Source: Clusia tigrina (taxonomy: Eukaryota > Arthropoda > Insecta > Diptera > Clusiidae). Taken from it: 64,000 nt of DNA. A program made the translations under genes and the position numbers. The stretch's first letter is position 1. Each line of letters opens with the position of its first letter. The notes below the pieces were generated by a model, which was given only the letters and a program-made list of their open reading frames with translations, was not told the origin of the DNA and ran no database searches. The stretch is from NCBI GenBank assembly GCA_920105625.2, contig OV050030.1, positions 407,107,034-407,171,033 on the forward strand, read 5' to 3'. Positions 44,590 through 55,106 of the stretch are shown piece after piece.

Positions 44590-44790
44590 TCATTCCAAGA
44601 TCCGTTGAATTATCCAATTAATTTCAAAAAGAAATAGTCTCTGATTCAAACTTTGGCGCATTTAAAGATTCATTGAATTATCCAATTATGTTCAGAAATA
44701 CATACTTTCTGATACAATCTTTGGCTCTTTCCAGGATCCGATTAATTTGAGAAAGAGTCTCTGATTCGGTGTTTTGCCTTCAGTTCTGAA
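44590..44790. repeat. Degenerate ~85-bp repeats upstream of Atg10
   Basis: The phrases gaattatccaatta, tctctgattc/tttctgatac and tttggc recur two to three times, giving imperfect tandem units. Function unknown. Confidence 0.45.
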
Positions 44791-45298
44791 AGATGGAAAC
44801 GGAAAGACGACTCGATGAAATTGGTTCGCTTCGCCAGTTTAGTGCCGATTCTCATGCTCCGCATATTTCTGAACGGATCGTTCATTTTGCATCCGTCAGT
44901 TTTTATCGCCATTCACCATTCATTTCTCATCACGGCTTTCATCCTACATCGCACCAATCAGTTTCAACTTACACTTCATTTTGTTCCTTTCACTGCTTCT
45001 TCGAGTTCGAATCTCAAATCCTATCTCAACTGTCATATAAAGCCTACTAAGCAGCCTTCCCTGCGACTGACCATATTTATACGGAGAGTGTCTCGTGCAT
45101 CCGTTGAGATCACTCCGGTTTGACTGAATGAGATGTTGGGAAACGGTGTGAATTGGTCGATGTTTGTTGTTGTGTTTTTCTAGTTGATGTCTCCAAACAC
45201 ATATCAGTGGGCATATTAGTGATAAATATTTCTTTCATTTCGACAGCTAAGTTATAAAACCGAAAATTGGAAAAAATATTTCTTTTAAATTGACAAAA

Positions 45299-46191
45299 AT
45301 GTCTGAAGCAACAATGACCTGGACGGAGTTTCTCAAAGATTGCGAAAGCTTTCTCAGAATGTCCGAAAGTCTGGGCGATACCTGGATACTGTATAAAAAG
45401 GTTAGTTTACTGTGAAATGAATGAAGAAACAAATCCACAAAATCAAAGACCCCGTATGTGGAATTACCCTCCCACCACCCCCTAACACCGTTTCTAATTT
45501 CAGAATGACAACGAAGGCAACACTTACCTTGTCTTCAAACAGAAAATACCCTATAAAACGGGAACACCCATAACTGTAGAAGCAGGTGACACAGAAGACA
45601 CCTCACCTAAGACAGCTGACACAGCGGAAGAGGAGGTGATCCCAGTGGACACAACGGCGGCGCAAAACCTCACAGTGGGTACAGCGGCGGCACCAGAACT
45701 CGCAGTGGACACAACGGCGGCGCAAGACCTCGCAGTGGACACAGCAGTGGACATCTCTGACTCACCGGAAATGGTGGAGCTGGAATACCATATTGTCTAC
45801 AGCATTTCTTACCAGGTGCCGGTGCTGTACTTTCGGGCGCACAGAAGCGGTTTGTAAACTATGATCTCAAGTCTTACTTCCAGATTCTATTCAGTTAATA
45901 TACTTGTCTATTGCAGATGGCTCACTGCTGGGTCTAGAGGATGGTTGGCGTATCTTTCGCTGCTATAACAACAATTTCAATCAGCAACGCTCTGACATGC
46001 TGGCGATTTTAACACAAATGGATCATCCAGTACTGTTCAAGCCGTACCTGGCCCTCCACCCTTGCCGCACCGCTACGCTATTGGCTCAAGCGGGCACCAG
46101 TCGCAATCTCGTTCTGACCTTCATCAGTCTGATGGGTCCCTATGTGCAACTGCACCTGAGCGAGGCGTACTGCACGCTGGCATGTAAATAA
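45299..46191 (+). CDS. Atg10: Atg10, E2-like enzyme of Atg12 conjugation (3 exons, 240 aa)
   Basis: Exons are 45,299-45,400, 45,504-45,849 and 45,917-46,191, with GT-AG introns of 103 and 67 bp. The joined length is 723 nt with no internal stop. Atg10 transfers the ubiquitin-like protein Atg12 to Atg5 during autophagosome formation in the cytosol. Family hallmarks are WTEFLKDCESFL at the start, the core strand LEYHIVYSISYQVPVLYFRA (split across 45,779-45,838), DGSLLGLEDGW at the second splice junction, and HPCRT with the presumed catalytic Cys199. The insert between the N-terminal helix and the core (about residues 48-105) is a low-complexity, acidic and threonine/alanine-rich linker built from a coding minisatellite. 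It is the only ordinary single-copy host gene I can recognise here. The start is the first ATG of exon 1. Confidence 0.88.
45640..45755 (+). repeat. Coding minisatellite in Atg10 exon 2
   Basis: Units of about 33-36 bp (gtggacacaacggcggcgca, then a/g-acctcgca) are repeated about 3.5 times and encode VDTTAAQ-type repeats. It is in frame, so copy-number change would alter only linker length. Confidence 0.8.
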
Positions 46192-47030
46192 TGGCAACGG
46201 TTCACATTCTAGCAGTGAAAACAAAATATGTATTTATATTTTTATATATACACTAATTTACAAGAAATCTCAGGAAATACATTACATAACGTTTGTAACT
46301 AGTTAATAAATAAATTGTACATAATTTCATGGTGTTTTTTACATTTTGGTGTTAAATTTAAACATTTTCAACCCAAATTTTCAAACTGTGCTTCAATCAA
46401 GTTTCAAATATTTATAATTTTATAAGTTTTTGTGAAACAAAAATTTGTGTTTGGAATCCAATTCTACGAGAAAAACTGTTGTAAAAAAAAACAAAGAGAA
46501 TCCCGTATAACCCAGGCATATTTGGTCTACATTTCCTTGGAGAAAGGTGCCACCTTTTTAGAGATTATGGCAATCAAATGCTTTTGAATCTGAATCTTGG
46601 TTTACGTGTTGGTTATAATCGACTGTGGGACTCTTTCTAGAAAATGTTGCTCTTCAAATCGCTTTCAAGACTGCTCATATTAATTTTTATTTATATTTAA
46701 TTATATATGAAAGTATATTGGTATCTCGGGACAAAATGGTCCTTTGGACAGGTAATGAAAATCTATTTATGAGATAAAAACACATTTTTTAAAATTTTAT
46801 AAATAAATCGTAAAAAGCACTCATGAAATAATAATAACTTAGAAATCGGAGTCGGAGTTAAATACAATTATGATCATTATAGAATAATTCTAGTAATGTA
46901 ATATTCGGAAATTGTATTTCTTTCTCACTACTTATCCGTATACTCGTCTATGCGCTCGAGGAAGAATTTTCTTCTAGTTTTTATGCAGAATGGTTCTGAA
47001 AAGATTGATTGAAAATATAATATCGTTAGA
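46192..47030. other. Atg10 3' flank and AT-rich spacer
   Basis: An aataaataaa poly(A)-type signal lies near 46,306. Beyond it nothing else is recognisable. Confidence 0.5.
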
Positions 47031-47049
47031 TCATAAAATTAAATGGCAG

Positions 47050-47600
47050 CCCTTGGACATAAATGGATGAATTCTTGAATCTTCTATACAAAGCATCCGT
47101 ACGGCACAATCGGGACAACGCGCGGAAGTCATACAAGTTGATTTCCAAAGCGAAGAACCAGACGTTCTCACTGTTCATGGGATGGTAAACTGCCCGAAAA
47201 TTGAAAAAAGAACATCTTCCTGTAGTGATTTCGTTTGGAAAGAAAGAACAACTCAACGCTGTGTCAACATTAGAATGTCCTACCGACAAAGAACAGACGC
47301 AGACTGTTTGGAAGGCGAGCACAGACTCGAATCTCGAAGATAAAGTGCAGATTGTTTGTTGCTTCGAATACAGGTCGTGTCAATGATGCCTGTGTGCTGC
47401 TGGAGCAGAAGCTTCACAGAGAAATGCTTGTTTTCGCTTATCGTCAACACGTTTTTGAACTAGTTTTAAGAAGTTTATTTCAAGTGAAAATAAGCGAAGT
47501 GACTACAGGCCTCGTTATCCCAATCTTTAAAAACGAGTTCTGGAAAGGCATTGATGGAAATATCTCGAAAACAAGCAGCATGTGTTCTATTTGACTGATG
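47050..47600 (+). pseudogene. Unclassified arthropod transposon-type protein fragment
   Basis: Several short frames read in order: FQSEEPDVLTVHG; KKEHLPVVISFGKKEQL; LECPTDKEQTQTVWKA; NLEDKVQIVC; ASNTGRVNDACVLLEQKLHR; LVFAYRQHVFELVLRSLF. I recall the same order (…LPVVIS… FDTTASNTG… GACVLLEQKL… CRHH…E) from multicopy uncharacterised insect proteins, probably transposases. At least three frame shifts and a lost CRHH motif show decay. The superfamily is unknown to me. Confidence 0.55.
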
Positions 47601-47779
47601 AAGTTGGCAATCTTGAGCTTATTTAACGATGTTATGGGTCAAGAAGCAAAGCTAAAAATTGTGACAAATTAGCAAAATGGCAATGCATCGAACAATGGGA
47701 AACGCTAAATTTCAAGGATGGAAGAACTTGTGGCTCATTGTATGGTAAGTTTCACAAAAAGTTAAGTCTTTTATTTCTC

Positions 47780-48687
47780 TGTTGAAGGCTCTAAAACGAT
47801 GGATGGTGTGGGAGCGGGCATCTACTGCTCAGAGTTGGGAATTAGGCAGCCAAAAAGCTGCCTGACCAGAGCAGTATCTTCCAAGCGGAAGTCTTCGGTG
47901 TTAGGAAAGCCGCAGAGCTAGCCTACAGCAAGACAGGAAATGACTCAAAAATAAACATATACGTGGGCAGCCAGGCAGCGATAAAGGCGATTAACTCATA
48001 GTATAAAATCCAAAAATGTCGTACAGAGCTGGGACGGTATAGATAGGTTAGTCACAAATGGAAGACTGCATATCTATTGGTCATAAGGGCATAGAAGGGA
48101 ATGGAATAGCAGATGAGATTGCAAAAGACGCTGGTCAATTTTGTACTTGAACAAGAAAACGACATACAGAAACCTTAAAGAACTATTCAATGAATCGGAT
48201 GGACACATGAGAGGTGAATACAAGGTGGCACAGTTTAAACACCTGCAAAATTGCAAAAGTTATGTGTAGGGTCAACGATAGGTACGTAACGCGATTTGGT
48301 GCTCTCACGAAAATTCTATAGAACTATCATAGGTACAATGACAAGCCATCATTTACTGGTGGCACATGCACACAAGATAGGAATTTCGGACAATGACGAA
48401 TGTAGGAACTGTAGGGAGGTTGGAGTAAGGGAAACTCTAGCACATCTCCTTTGTATATGTCCGGCGCTATCAAAAATGCGTTTAAGATGCTTAGGAGCCC
48501 CACAATTTGGGAGATTGGACGACAGCTCAGGAATGGAGCTGACAGCACTGCTTAAATTCGCAAAAAGTGTTGACATCCTACGAGATGTCTACTGGAAATC
48601 TGCATAAAGGTCAGACCCCATTTGGTATCGCTGGGGACCAATCGGTCTATGCGTGGCTTTATGCCAGGTTAACCGAACCTAATCTAT
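47780..48687 (+). pseudogene. LOA/I-type LINE: RNase H and C-terminal zinc region, 3' end
   Basis: The plus strand encodes an RNase H stretch (MDGVGAGIYCSELGIRQ; FQAEVFGVRKAAELAYS; INIYVGSQAAIKAI; a following GHKGIEGN-like piece), with frame breaks near 47,845 and 48,000. A C-terminal region follows, with SHHLLVAHAHKIGISDNDEC and C-x2-C...H...C (48,296-48,607). A GGTATCGCTGGGGACC-like tail and aacctaat end the element near 48,687. RNase H in a LINE points to the LOA, I or R1 groups. 5'-truncated and inactive. Confidence 0.7.
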
Positions 48688-48929
48688 TTTTCTGTTGTTA
48701 ATTAATAGCGTTTGTAAACTAGCATTATTTACTTTTATTATAGAGAAAAACATCGATGATTCTGTACCAGCCGAAAGCAAGGCGTTGTTCTTCCGTCCAA
48801 AATCTAGGACAACTTTCACCACGAAAATCCTTCTTCATGGACGAATATTTCAGCGTTTCCAGAAGCTAAAAGTCAGTTTCTATGATTAAAGCAGTAAATG
48901 AAACTGCGGAAAATGTGTTCAAATTACTT

Positions 48930-49291
48930 GAGGATGCGAAGACCTGTCAGCAGGAGTATTCCTCTGGGCGTCGTACTATCTCCTCTCCTTTGGCTAATGA
49001 AAAAATTGTTAAAGAACTTAGAGGAGAGATCGTGGTATCACATTAGGTGTGCTCAAGTGTGCTTTTCGCAAACTAGGCTGCCACTGCTACCTACCTACCA
49101 CGTTGTTGCCTATGCAATCGATGTTACAATCACGGTAAGAGGTAAATTCTCCAATTTGCTTTGCGAGCAATGCAAAGCTTATTGAATGAGCTAAATCTAT
49201 GGTCCAAATCATGTGGTTTAGTCGTAAATGCTAACAAAACAGAACTGGTACGGTTTAGTAGGAAACATAGTTTGCCAGATGTAAGGCCCGG
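48930..49291 (+). pseudogene. LOA-type LINE reverse transcriptase fragment
   Basis: RT blocks are readable across broken frames: GVVLSPLLWL (block 4-5, near 48,980), VAYAIDVTITVRGKF where the AYADD box is mutated (near 49,105), and GLVVNANKTELVRFSRK (near 49,215). RT would normally precede RNase H, but here it follows the separate RNase H fragment, so these are two insertions or a rearranged copy. It is cut at 49,292 by a gypsy LTR. Confidence 0.7.
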
Positions 49292-49425
49292 TGTTGGGGT
49301 CCGTGTTTACTGGTGTCCTTGGGGAGCGTCCTCTTGCTGCCTTTACTGGGCGCGCGTGTAGCTGCAAACCTAAAATCACTCTTGATAAATAAAACACTAC
49401 ATCACTCTTTTACGTTAAGACATCA
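49292..49425 (-). repeat. Truncated gypsy LTR (R-U5 part)
   Basis: Starts tgttggggtccgtg, the same end as the LTRs at 49,767 and 25,415 (inverted). It loses homology after about 130 bp. It is the residue of a 3' LTR in minus orientation. Confidence 0.65.
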
Positions 49426-49766
49426 AGCCCCTACAAACAAATCCTCACAGCTAAGACGACATACATAGACCGTCCGATCATACTGACGGTTTATGGTTGC
49501 CCATACAAAGCTGCGTGCAACAGCGCAAACGCGCCTATTCGTTGCAACTTCTTTGACCAACGCTACGGAGCATTCAGGGTCGCAGAAGTATCTATTTATA
49601 TTACGCTACTATACTTTTTACTCACTATTATCCTGTCTGATGACATCTCTTCTTCAGGGTTCTCTGCCCTGGGTAATCCTTCAAATTTGTTGCATGATGC
49701 TTCCCTGCTTCGGGTTCCTTGCCCTGGGATTCCTCCAATAGGTCCTTAAGACCGGCTACGCCAAAA
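49426..49766 (-). mobile_element. Gypsy leader with primer-binding site (inverted relative)
   Basis: The minus strand begins with the site ttttggcgtagccggtc and continues colinearly with the leader of the full-length element (about 25,416-25,750), including the ggaacccgaagcag and ccgtcagtatgatcggacgg stretches. Gag and pol are deleted. Confidence 0.75.
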
Positions 49767-50256
49767 TGTTGGGGACCGTATTTGTTGGTGTCCTCGGGAA
49801 GCGTCCTTATGCTGTTTGTATCGGCCGCGTGTGTAGCTGAAACCTAACAATCACTCACAGTATAAACACTACTTCACTCTAAGTTCAAAAACATCAATCC
49901 GTTTATTCTTAAAATCATAATTCTTATATACTATTTACAAAGAACAATTACAGTCTACATATTGACTTTTCTGGTGTTCCAGTTACGCAACTGTTCATTG
50001 GTGTCAGTTGCTCAAGCCAACGTCGGTGCTTTCTAAATGCCCTTCGTCGACTCGACTGCGGAACTGTAACATCCTAAAAGTTTACATAATAATTAATACA
50101 TAAATACTATTCATTTACAATATTTGCACCCTAAAAATATGAGCTTTATTAATGAATTTAATTGCTTAAAACTAACCACACCGAATGTGTAGTATCTGTT
50201 AGGAGTCGGTACTGTAAGTCAACTACTCGCAGGTAATTTGATTCTAACTCACAACA
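49767..50256 (-). repeat. Gypsy LTR (490 bp, inverted relative)
   Basis: TG...CA ends, same family as 24,935-25,415 but clearly diverged. A polypurine tract lies on one side (50,257-50,275) and a primer-binding site on the other, so one LTR serves two partial elements. Confidence 0.8.
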
Positions 50257-53200
50257 TCCCTCCCCTCTTTCGAAAAGAAGTTAGTGCAACTAACTTCTAA
50301 TGAGAGCTTACAATCATTTCTGCACTTTAAACGATCTGTGCATTTTCTTAAACCTATACTATATATATATATACTTTCTTTTATGTTTTTTTTAAATCGC
50401 CTTATTTGGGTTCTATCATGGTTGTTTTTCTTGTATTCTTTTCTTTTCTACATTTTTTTTCTTTAGTTTTTGTCTTCTTTTGTAGTTTTTTCTTTATTTT
50501 ATTTTTGTTCTTTTATTTTTATCTATCTATTTATTCCCTTTTTTATATTTTGGTCCTTTATTGACTCTTTTCTCAATGGCGTGTATACAAACATCTATAT
50601 AAATTGTACTAGGGAGTCTAACACAATTCTATTCTATACCTAAAATCTTACATTATACTGCGACCTCTGCTAGCTGCTGGTTCGGTTGACGGCTGTCGTT
50701 GTCGGGGTGAAATCCCTCGATGAACTCTGCATACCCCTCCCTTCTTTCTGGACCGGTACGTATGATATTCTAGGCTGGCGGTTTTGTTCAGCATTAAAAC
50801 TTCGCTTGTAGTGGCCTTCTTCTTTTGATTTATATATTGTGCCCCAACGGTCGTAGGTGGTACAGCCTCTGCTTATAGTCTTCAGCTTATAAAATGCATT
50901 TGAAATACATGAGAGATTACAATACTCCTCCGTTATTTACTTTGCAGCAATGCGTTTTATGCTGCAAGTGTTTCTGTTGAGCTTTCTCATAATGGAATTT
51001 GACTTCGTTGACCTCGATGTGTAGAGTATCGGTATTTCTCTGAGATACACGGTTAATGAACCAATTTGCGTACTCCGATCAGATACCAGTCTCTGTGTCT
51101 TCTTCTAGTAAATCAATTTCATATGCGAATAATATTCCTTATGTTCGTTCTCTAGATTGAACATATACTTTAATGAAGCAATTGACTTCCGTAAGACAAA
51201 TTTCCTCTGCTTATTATATTTGGTGGTGGTTTCAGTCACCCTCCTTATGTTCTTGCCCATCTTCAGCTTATTCAAAAACGATTCTGTTAAGGTTGTGATA
51301 CACTGGGTGGACATTGTAACGTAAGACTGTCCAATGCAAAATATGACACCGCAAGAAACCCCGTTTATTTTTCCATTGTTTGTCAATAAACCCTTCTACA
51401 ACGTGATCAAACACTGCGGCCCTATGCTGTTACGAGAAATATCACATTAGTCGCCATTCATCCCCAAACCATCGAATAATACGTTGGTCCTTTAGTCCGC
51501 ACCGTCTTCCGATATACGCTGTTCCCGGAACTTCCTGCTTCGATTCACATCATCAGAACTGAATACTTATAATAATCTTCTTAATTTTCTAGTTAACATT
51601 TTGGTTTGATATCTTTCTATGTTTAATTTTAGTCGAACATTTCATAAGTTAATTCAATAAATCAATTTCAAAATTATATAATATTTGAATAAATATACTA
51701 TATGTACTATATATACTCTTGGGCATAATTTTCCTATTTAGTATAATTTGTGTTTTCTTTGGATTATTACATTTATTTCATTATATATTTAGATTTTAAA
51801 TAATTAATTTCTGTAACTCCAATTATTTTCTAAACTACTTTTGTTTTTAATGTGAACTTTTACACAGATTATAATTTTTTAGTTTATAACTTTTCTTAAT
51901 GCGAGTACATTTTGCATCTGTTTTCGTTCGAATAAAAATATAATTACTTTTAATTCATTCGTTTCCATCTATATTTATTTGTTCTTCATATATTTGTTTC
52001 TTTTTACTACTTTTTTTTATTTATTTTTTAAATATTTCATAATTCCTTCCATTTCATTTTTCTTCTTATCCCATATCTTTTAAAAATTTTTCAATTCTGA
52101 GCAAACTCATTTGCCCTCTGACATAAACAAGAATATTTAAGATAAACCCGTTTATGTGAACAAATTGTCCATTGCAAGACTAAATTTTTCATTGCATCTA
52201 AATATTCTATATATTTAAATTTACTTCTAGCCTGGTATGTATATATCCATAAACAAGTGTATTTTCCTACACCCTGCAACTCGCTCGTATATGAATTCAT
52301 ACATACGAGTACATTGAAGGCACTTTCAATTGTTCATAGCTAATTGCTACAGTTATTACATAATGTTGTAATGTTAAGCTAAATATATTCTTCAATTTCA
52401 ACATATCCATACATTTCAATTTCCCACAGGCTAATTTCCTAAGCGATAACCAGAAAAATCTATGTATGTAAATATCTGCAAATTCCCAATTCCCCATCGA
52501 ATGTCCCTATATACTTACTTTTTAAATATACGTTCGTACATTCACTCTGTATCTTATACACATATATACATATACGAGGTGTGATCAAAAAATAACCGTT
52601 ATTGTGTGATCAAAAAATTAAGTATTTATTTATTCATCAACAACTATCTTGTCCCCTTCAAAGTAATTCCCCTCAGATATAATACACTTATGCCAGCGTT
52701 TTTTCCAATCCTCGAAACACTTCTGAAACGCTTTTTTGGTATCGCCAACAGCTCCTGTTTCGATTTTTCTTTTATCTCCTCAATCGTAGCAAAACGCTTT
52801 CCTTTCATCGGTGTCTTCAGTTTTGGAAAGAGGAAAAAGTCAGCGGGAGGCCAAGTCCGGTGAATACGGTGGTTGAGACATGATAACGGATTTGTTTTTG
52901 GCCAAAAACAGCTCCTGAGCGATGTAAATGCGACGTTGTTTTTGCTCAAAATTTAGCAATTTTGGAACAATCTTCGCTGCCGCACGTTTCATGCCTAAAA
53001 CATCCGTAAAAATTGCTTGGCATGAGCCGAACGATATGCCAACATCATCAGCAACCTCTCTGATAGTGATTCGACGATTATCCAAAATCATTTTCTTCAC
53101 TGCGTCAATGTTTTCATCGGTTGTTGACGTGCTCGGGCGGCCAGGACGAGCATCGTCATTGACATCTTCTCGCCCTTCCTTAAACCGGTTATACCACAAT

Positions 53201-53645
53201 TGAACTTGTGTTCTGCTCATAGTAGACTCGCCAACGCCCACAGTCAACATTTCAAATGTCCTTGCGCATTTAATTTCATTTTTTACACAAAACTGAATAC
53301 AGTTTCTTTGATCCATTTTTTCGAATAGTACAAAATCGAAGAGCACACCAAAACACGACTAACCTTTTTATCTGTCAAAAACAAACTGACAATCCAAAAT
53401 GGTTGGTATTGCCAACATATATAACAGACATGTGTACCAACATAACAGAAAAAAAATGCGAACATCGAACATACGTAACTCAAGAAAAGATGAAATTAAC
53501 GGTTATTTTTTGATCACACCTCGTATATACTTACTTCACCAGCGGTTCCGTTGCCTGGCGTTAACGCTTACGCGTCGGATTTCAGTGCATAAACTGCCGT
53601 ATGTAAGTTAAGTTTTATATTACTTACTCCCGATTGTCTTATGAT
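50257..53645 (-). mobile_element. 3' non-coding region of a gypsy relative (inverted), with mariner insert
   Basis: Colinear, in inverse order, with 32,540-34,917 of the full-length element: polypurine tract, T-rich tract (50,380-50,560), a block matching 34,360-34,480 (50,620-50,770), the aaacccgtttatgtgaa block (52,140) and the ccgttgcctggcgttaacgc block (53,545). Pol is absent. The Wolbachia-derived sequence starts immediately after it at about 53,646. Confidence 0.75.
52575..53523 (-). mobile_element. Mariner, internally deleted (949 bp, TA flanked)
   Basis: Terminal repeats cgaggtgtgatcaaaaaata at both ends are flanked by TA (52,573-52,574 and 53,524-53,525). The transposase frame runs on the minus strand from about 53,315: the N-terminal HTH (IQFCVKNEIKCARTFEML), DDARPGRPSTSTTDENI and VADDVGISFGSCQAI. 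It then jumps from LAKNKS to SQPPYSPDLA, so the catalytic middle is deleted. The C-terminal tail (52,644-52,850) remains in another frame. Non-autonomous. Confidence 0.88.
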
Positions 53646-53646
53646 T

Positions 53647-55106
53647 TTTTGTTGGAGAAGTATATGAATACGATGTAATCAACGATGGTGTTGCAAGAGA
53701 TTACAGCTATAGTAATGTTGGTACTCCTACTGTTCATTATCTTTCAAATGCACTGGCTGAAATTGAAGGGAGTGGACAAGCGTTAATCTACCCTTCCGGA
53801 CTATTTGCACTTACTTTTGCTATTTTGACTTTCACTAGAACAGGTTCTCATGTATTAATTCAGGATAAGAGTTATTACCGACTCAAGAGATTTGCCGAAA
53901 ATGAGTTACCAAAAAGGGGAATAGAAGTAAGTTTTTATGATCCAACACAGGATATAACTGATTTAATTCAGAGTAATACTTCATTGATAATGATCGAGAC
54001 TCCTGGTTCTATAACGTTTGAGATTTCAAATATAGAGCATATAGTAAAAGTTGCTAAAGAACGTGGAATTGTAACCGTTTGTGACAATTCATGGGCCACT
54101 CCTTTGTTATTTAAGCCGCTTGATTATGGAGTTGATGTCGCACTATATGCGGTGACAAAGTATCTAGCCGGTCACTCAGATTTAGTGATGGGAGCTATGG
54201 TTGCTGTGATCCACCCGAAATTATTGGATTTATATGCCACTATGACAACAATTGATAATGAAGTTTTCTTCACCAGCCACTTTTGGAAGCAATTTTCTTC
54301 CAGCATTCAGAAAAGTTTTCCAAAGGAATTGCAACGAATATTACAAGTTAAGCGTTGATCCTTGCTTCTTGTAGAGGAATGCGCAAATAACTTTTCGCAA
54401 CTGCACTCCAGTACCTGCCCATAATTGAGTTTCCTATTACGACTAACTCCCCACGCACCTCGATTATATCCAATTCGATTACCAGCAACAAACTACAATC
54501 CGTAATGACATTTTAAAACTTGTATTTATGATACAGAATGACATTGAGGGTGAAATTTGTAAATTGCTTTATGAGAGCTATACAAATTATGGGGTAACCA
54601 TTCAATCGCACGACTGCTACCTTGCACATAGGGGACTAAGAACACTGCACACACGTATGAAAAGGCACCAAAATACAGCAATGGAAGTGGCAAAGTGGCT
54701 AGAAAAACATTCAAAAATCCAAAAAGTTTTGTATCCAGCACTTCCCTCCCATCCTCAACACGAATTATGGAAAAGTTACTTCAAAGGAGCAAGTAGCGTA
54801 TTTAGTATAATACTGGATAGAGAATATTCATGTGAAGAACTAAGCTGCATGGTTGATCATATGAAAATTTTAAGTATTGGTGCTTCTTGGGGAGGGTGCG
54901 TCAGTTTGATATTACCAATAGATCGTAGATCTATGTCAAGATGTGTAATGAATTCAGATTATGGTGGAAGTTTTATACGGATATTTTGTAGACTAGAAGA
55001 TCGTGAAGATTTAATCTCTGATTTAAATGCTGCACTAGCAAGGTTGCCATGTTTGAATATCAAAGCTGGCAGAGTAAAGCATGAAACTGAGAGAATTACT
55101 ACATAA
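53647..55106 (+). pseudogene. metC: metC-like PLP enzyme (cystathionine beta-lyase type), broken
   Basis: The frame opens at the junction without a start codon, so about the first 40 residues are missing. It reads YSNVGTPTVHYL, LIYPSGLFAL, VCDNSWATPLLFKP and AVTKYLAGHSD, where the Lys is the pyridoxal-phosphate lysine (near 54,160). The C-terminal half resumes at about 54,555 (SYTNYGVTIQSHDCYLAHRG, then LRTLHTRMKRHQ) and ends at 55,106. Between 54,255 and 54,555 about 300 bp of unrelated sequence interrupt it. The enzyme family cleaves cystathionine in methionine and cysteine metabolism. The end overlaps the murE start by 26 bp, suggesting an ancestral operon. Confidence 0.82.
54255..54555. 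other. ~300-bp insertion of unknown origin in metC
   Basis: The sequence between TTIDNEV and the resumption near EICKLLYESY has no match to the enzyme and no open frame. No inverted ends or clean target duplication are visible. Confidence 0.5.

Noticed and set aside
44793..45123. Frames just upstream of Atg10 as extra coding exons
   Set aside because: They do not match the Atg10 family, and exon 1 at 45,299 already begins with the expected N-terminus.
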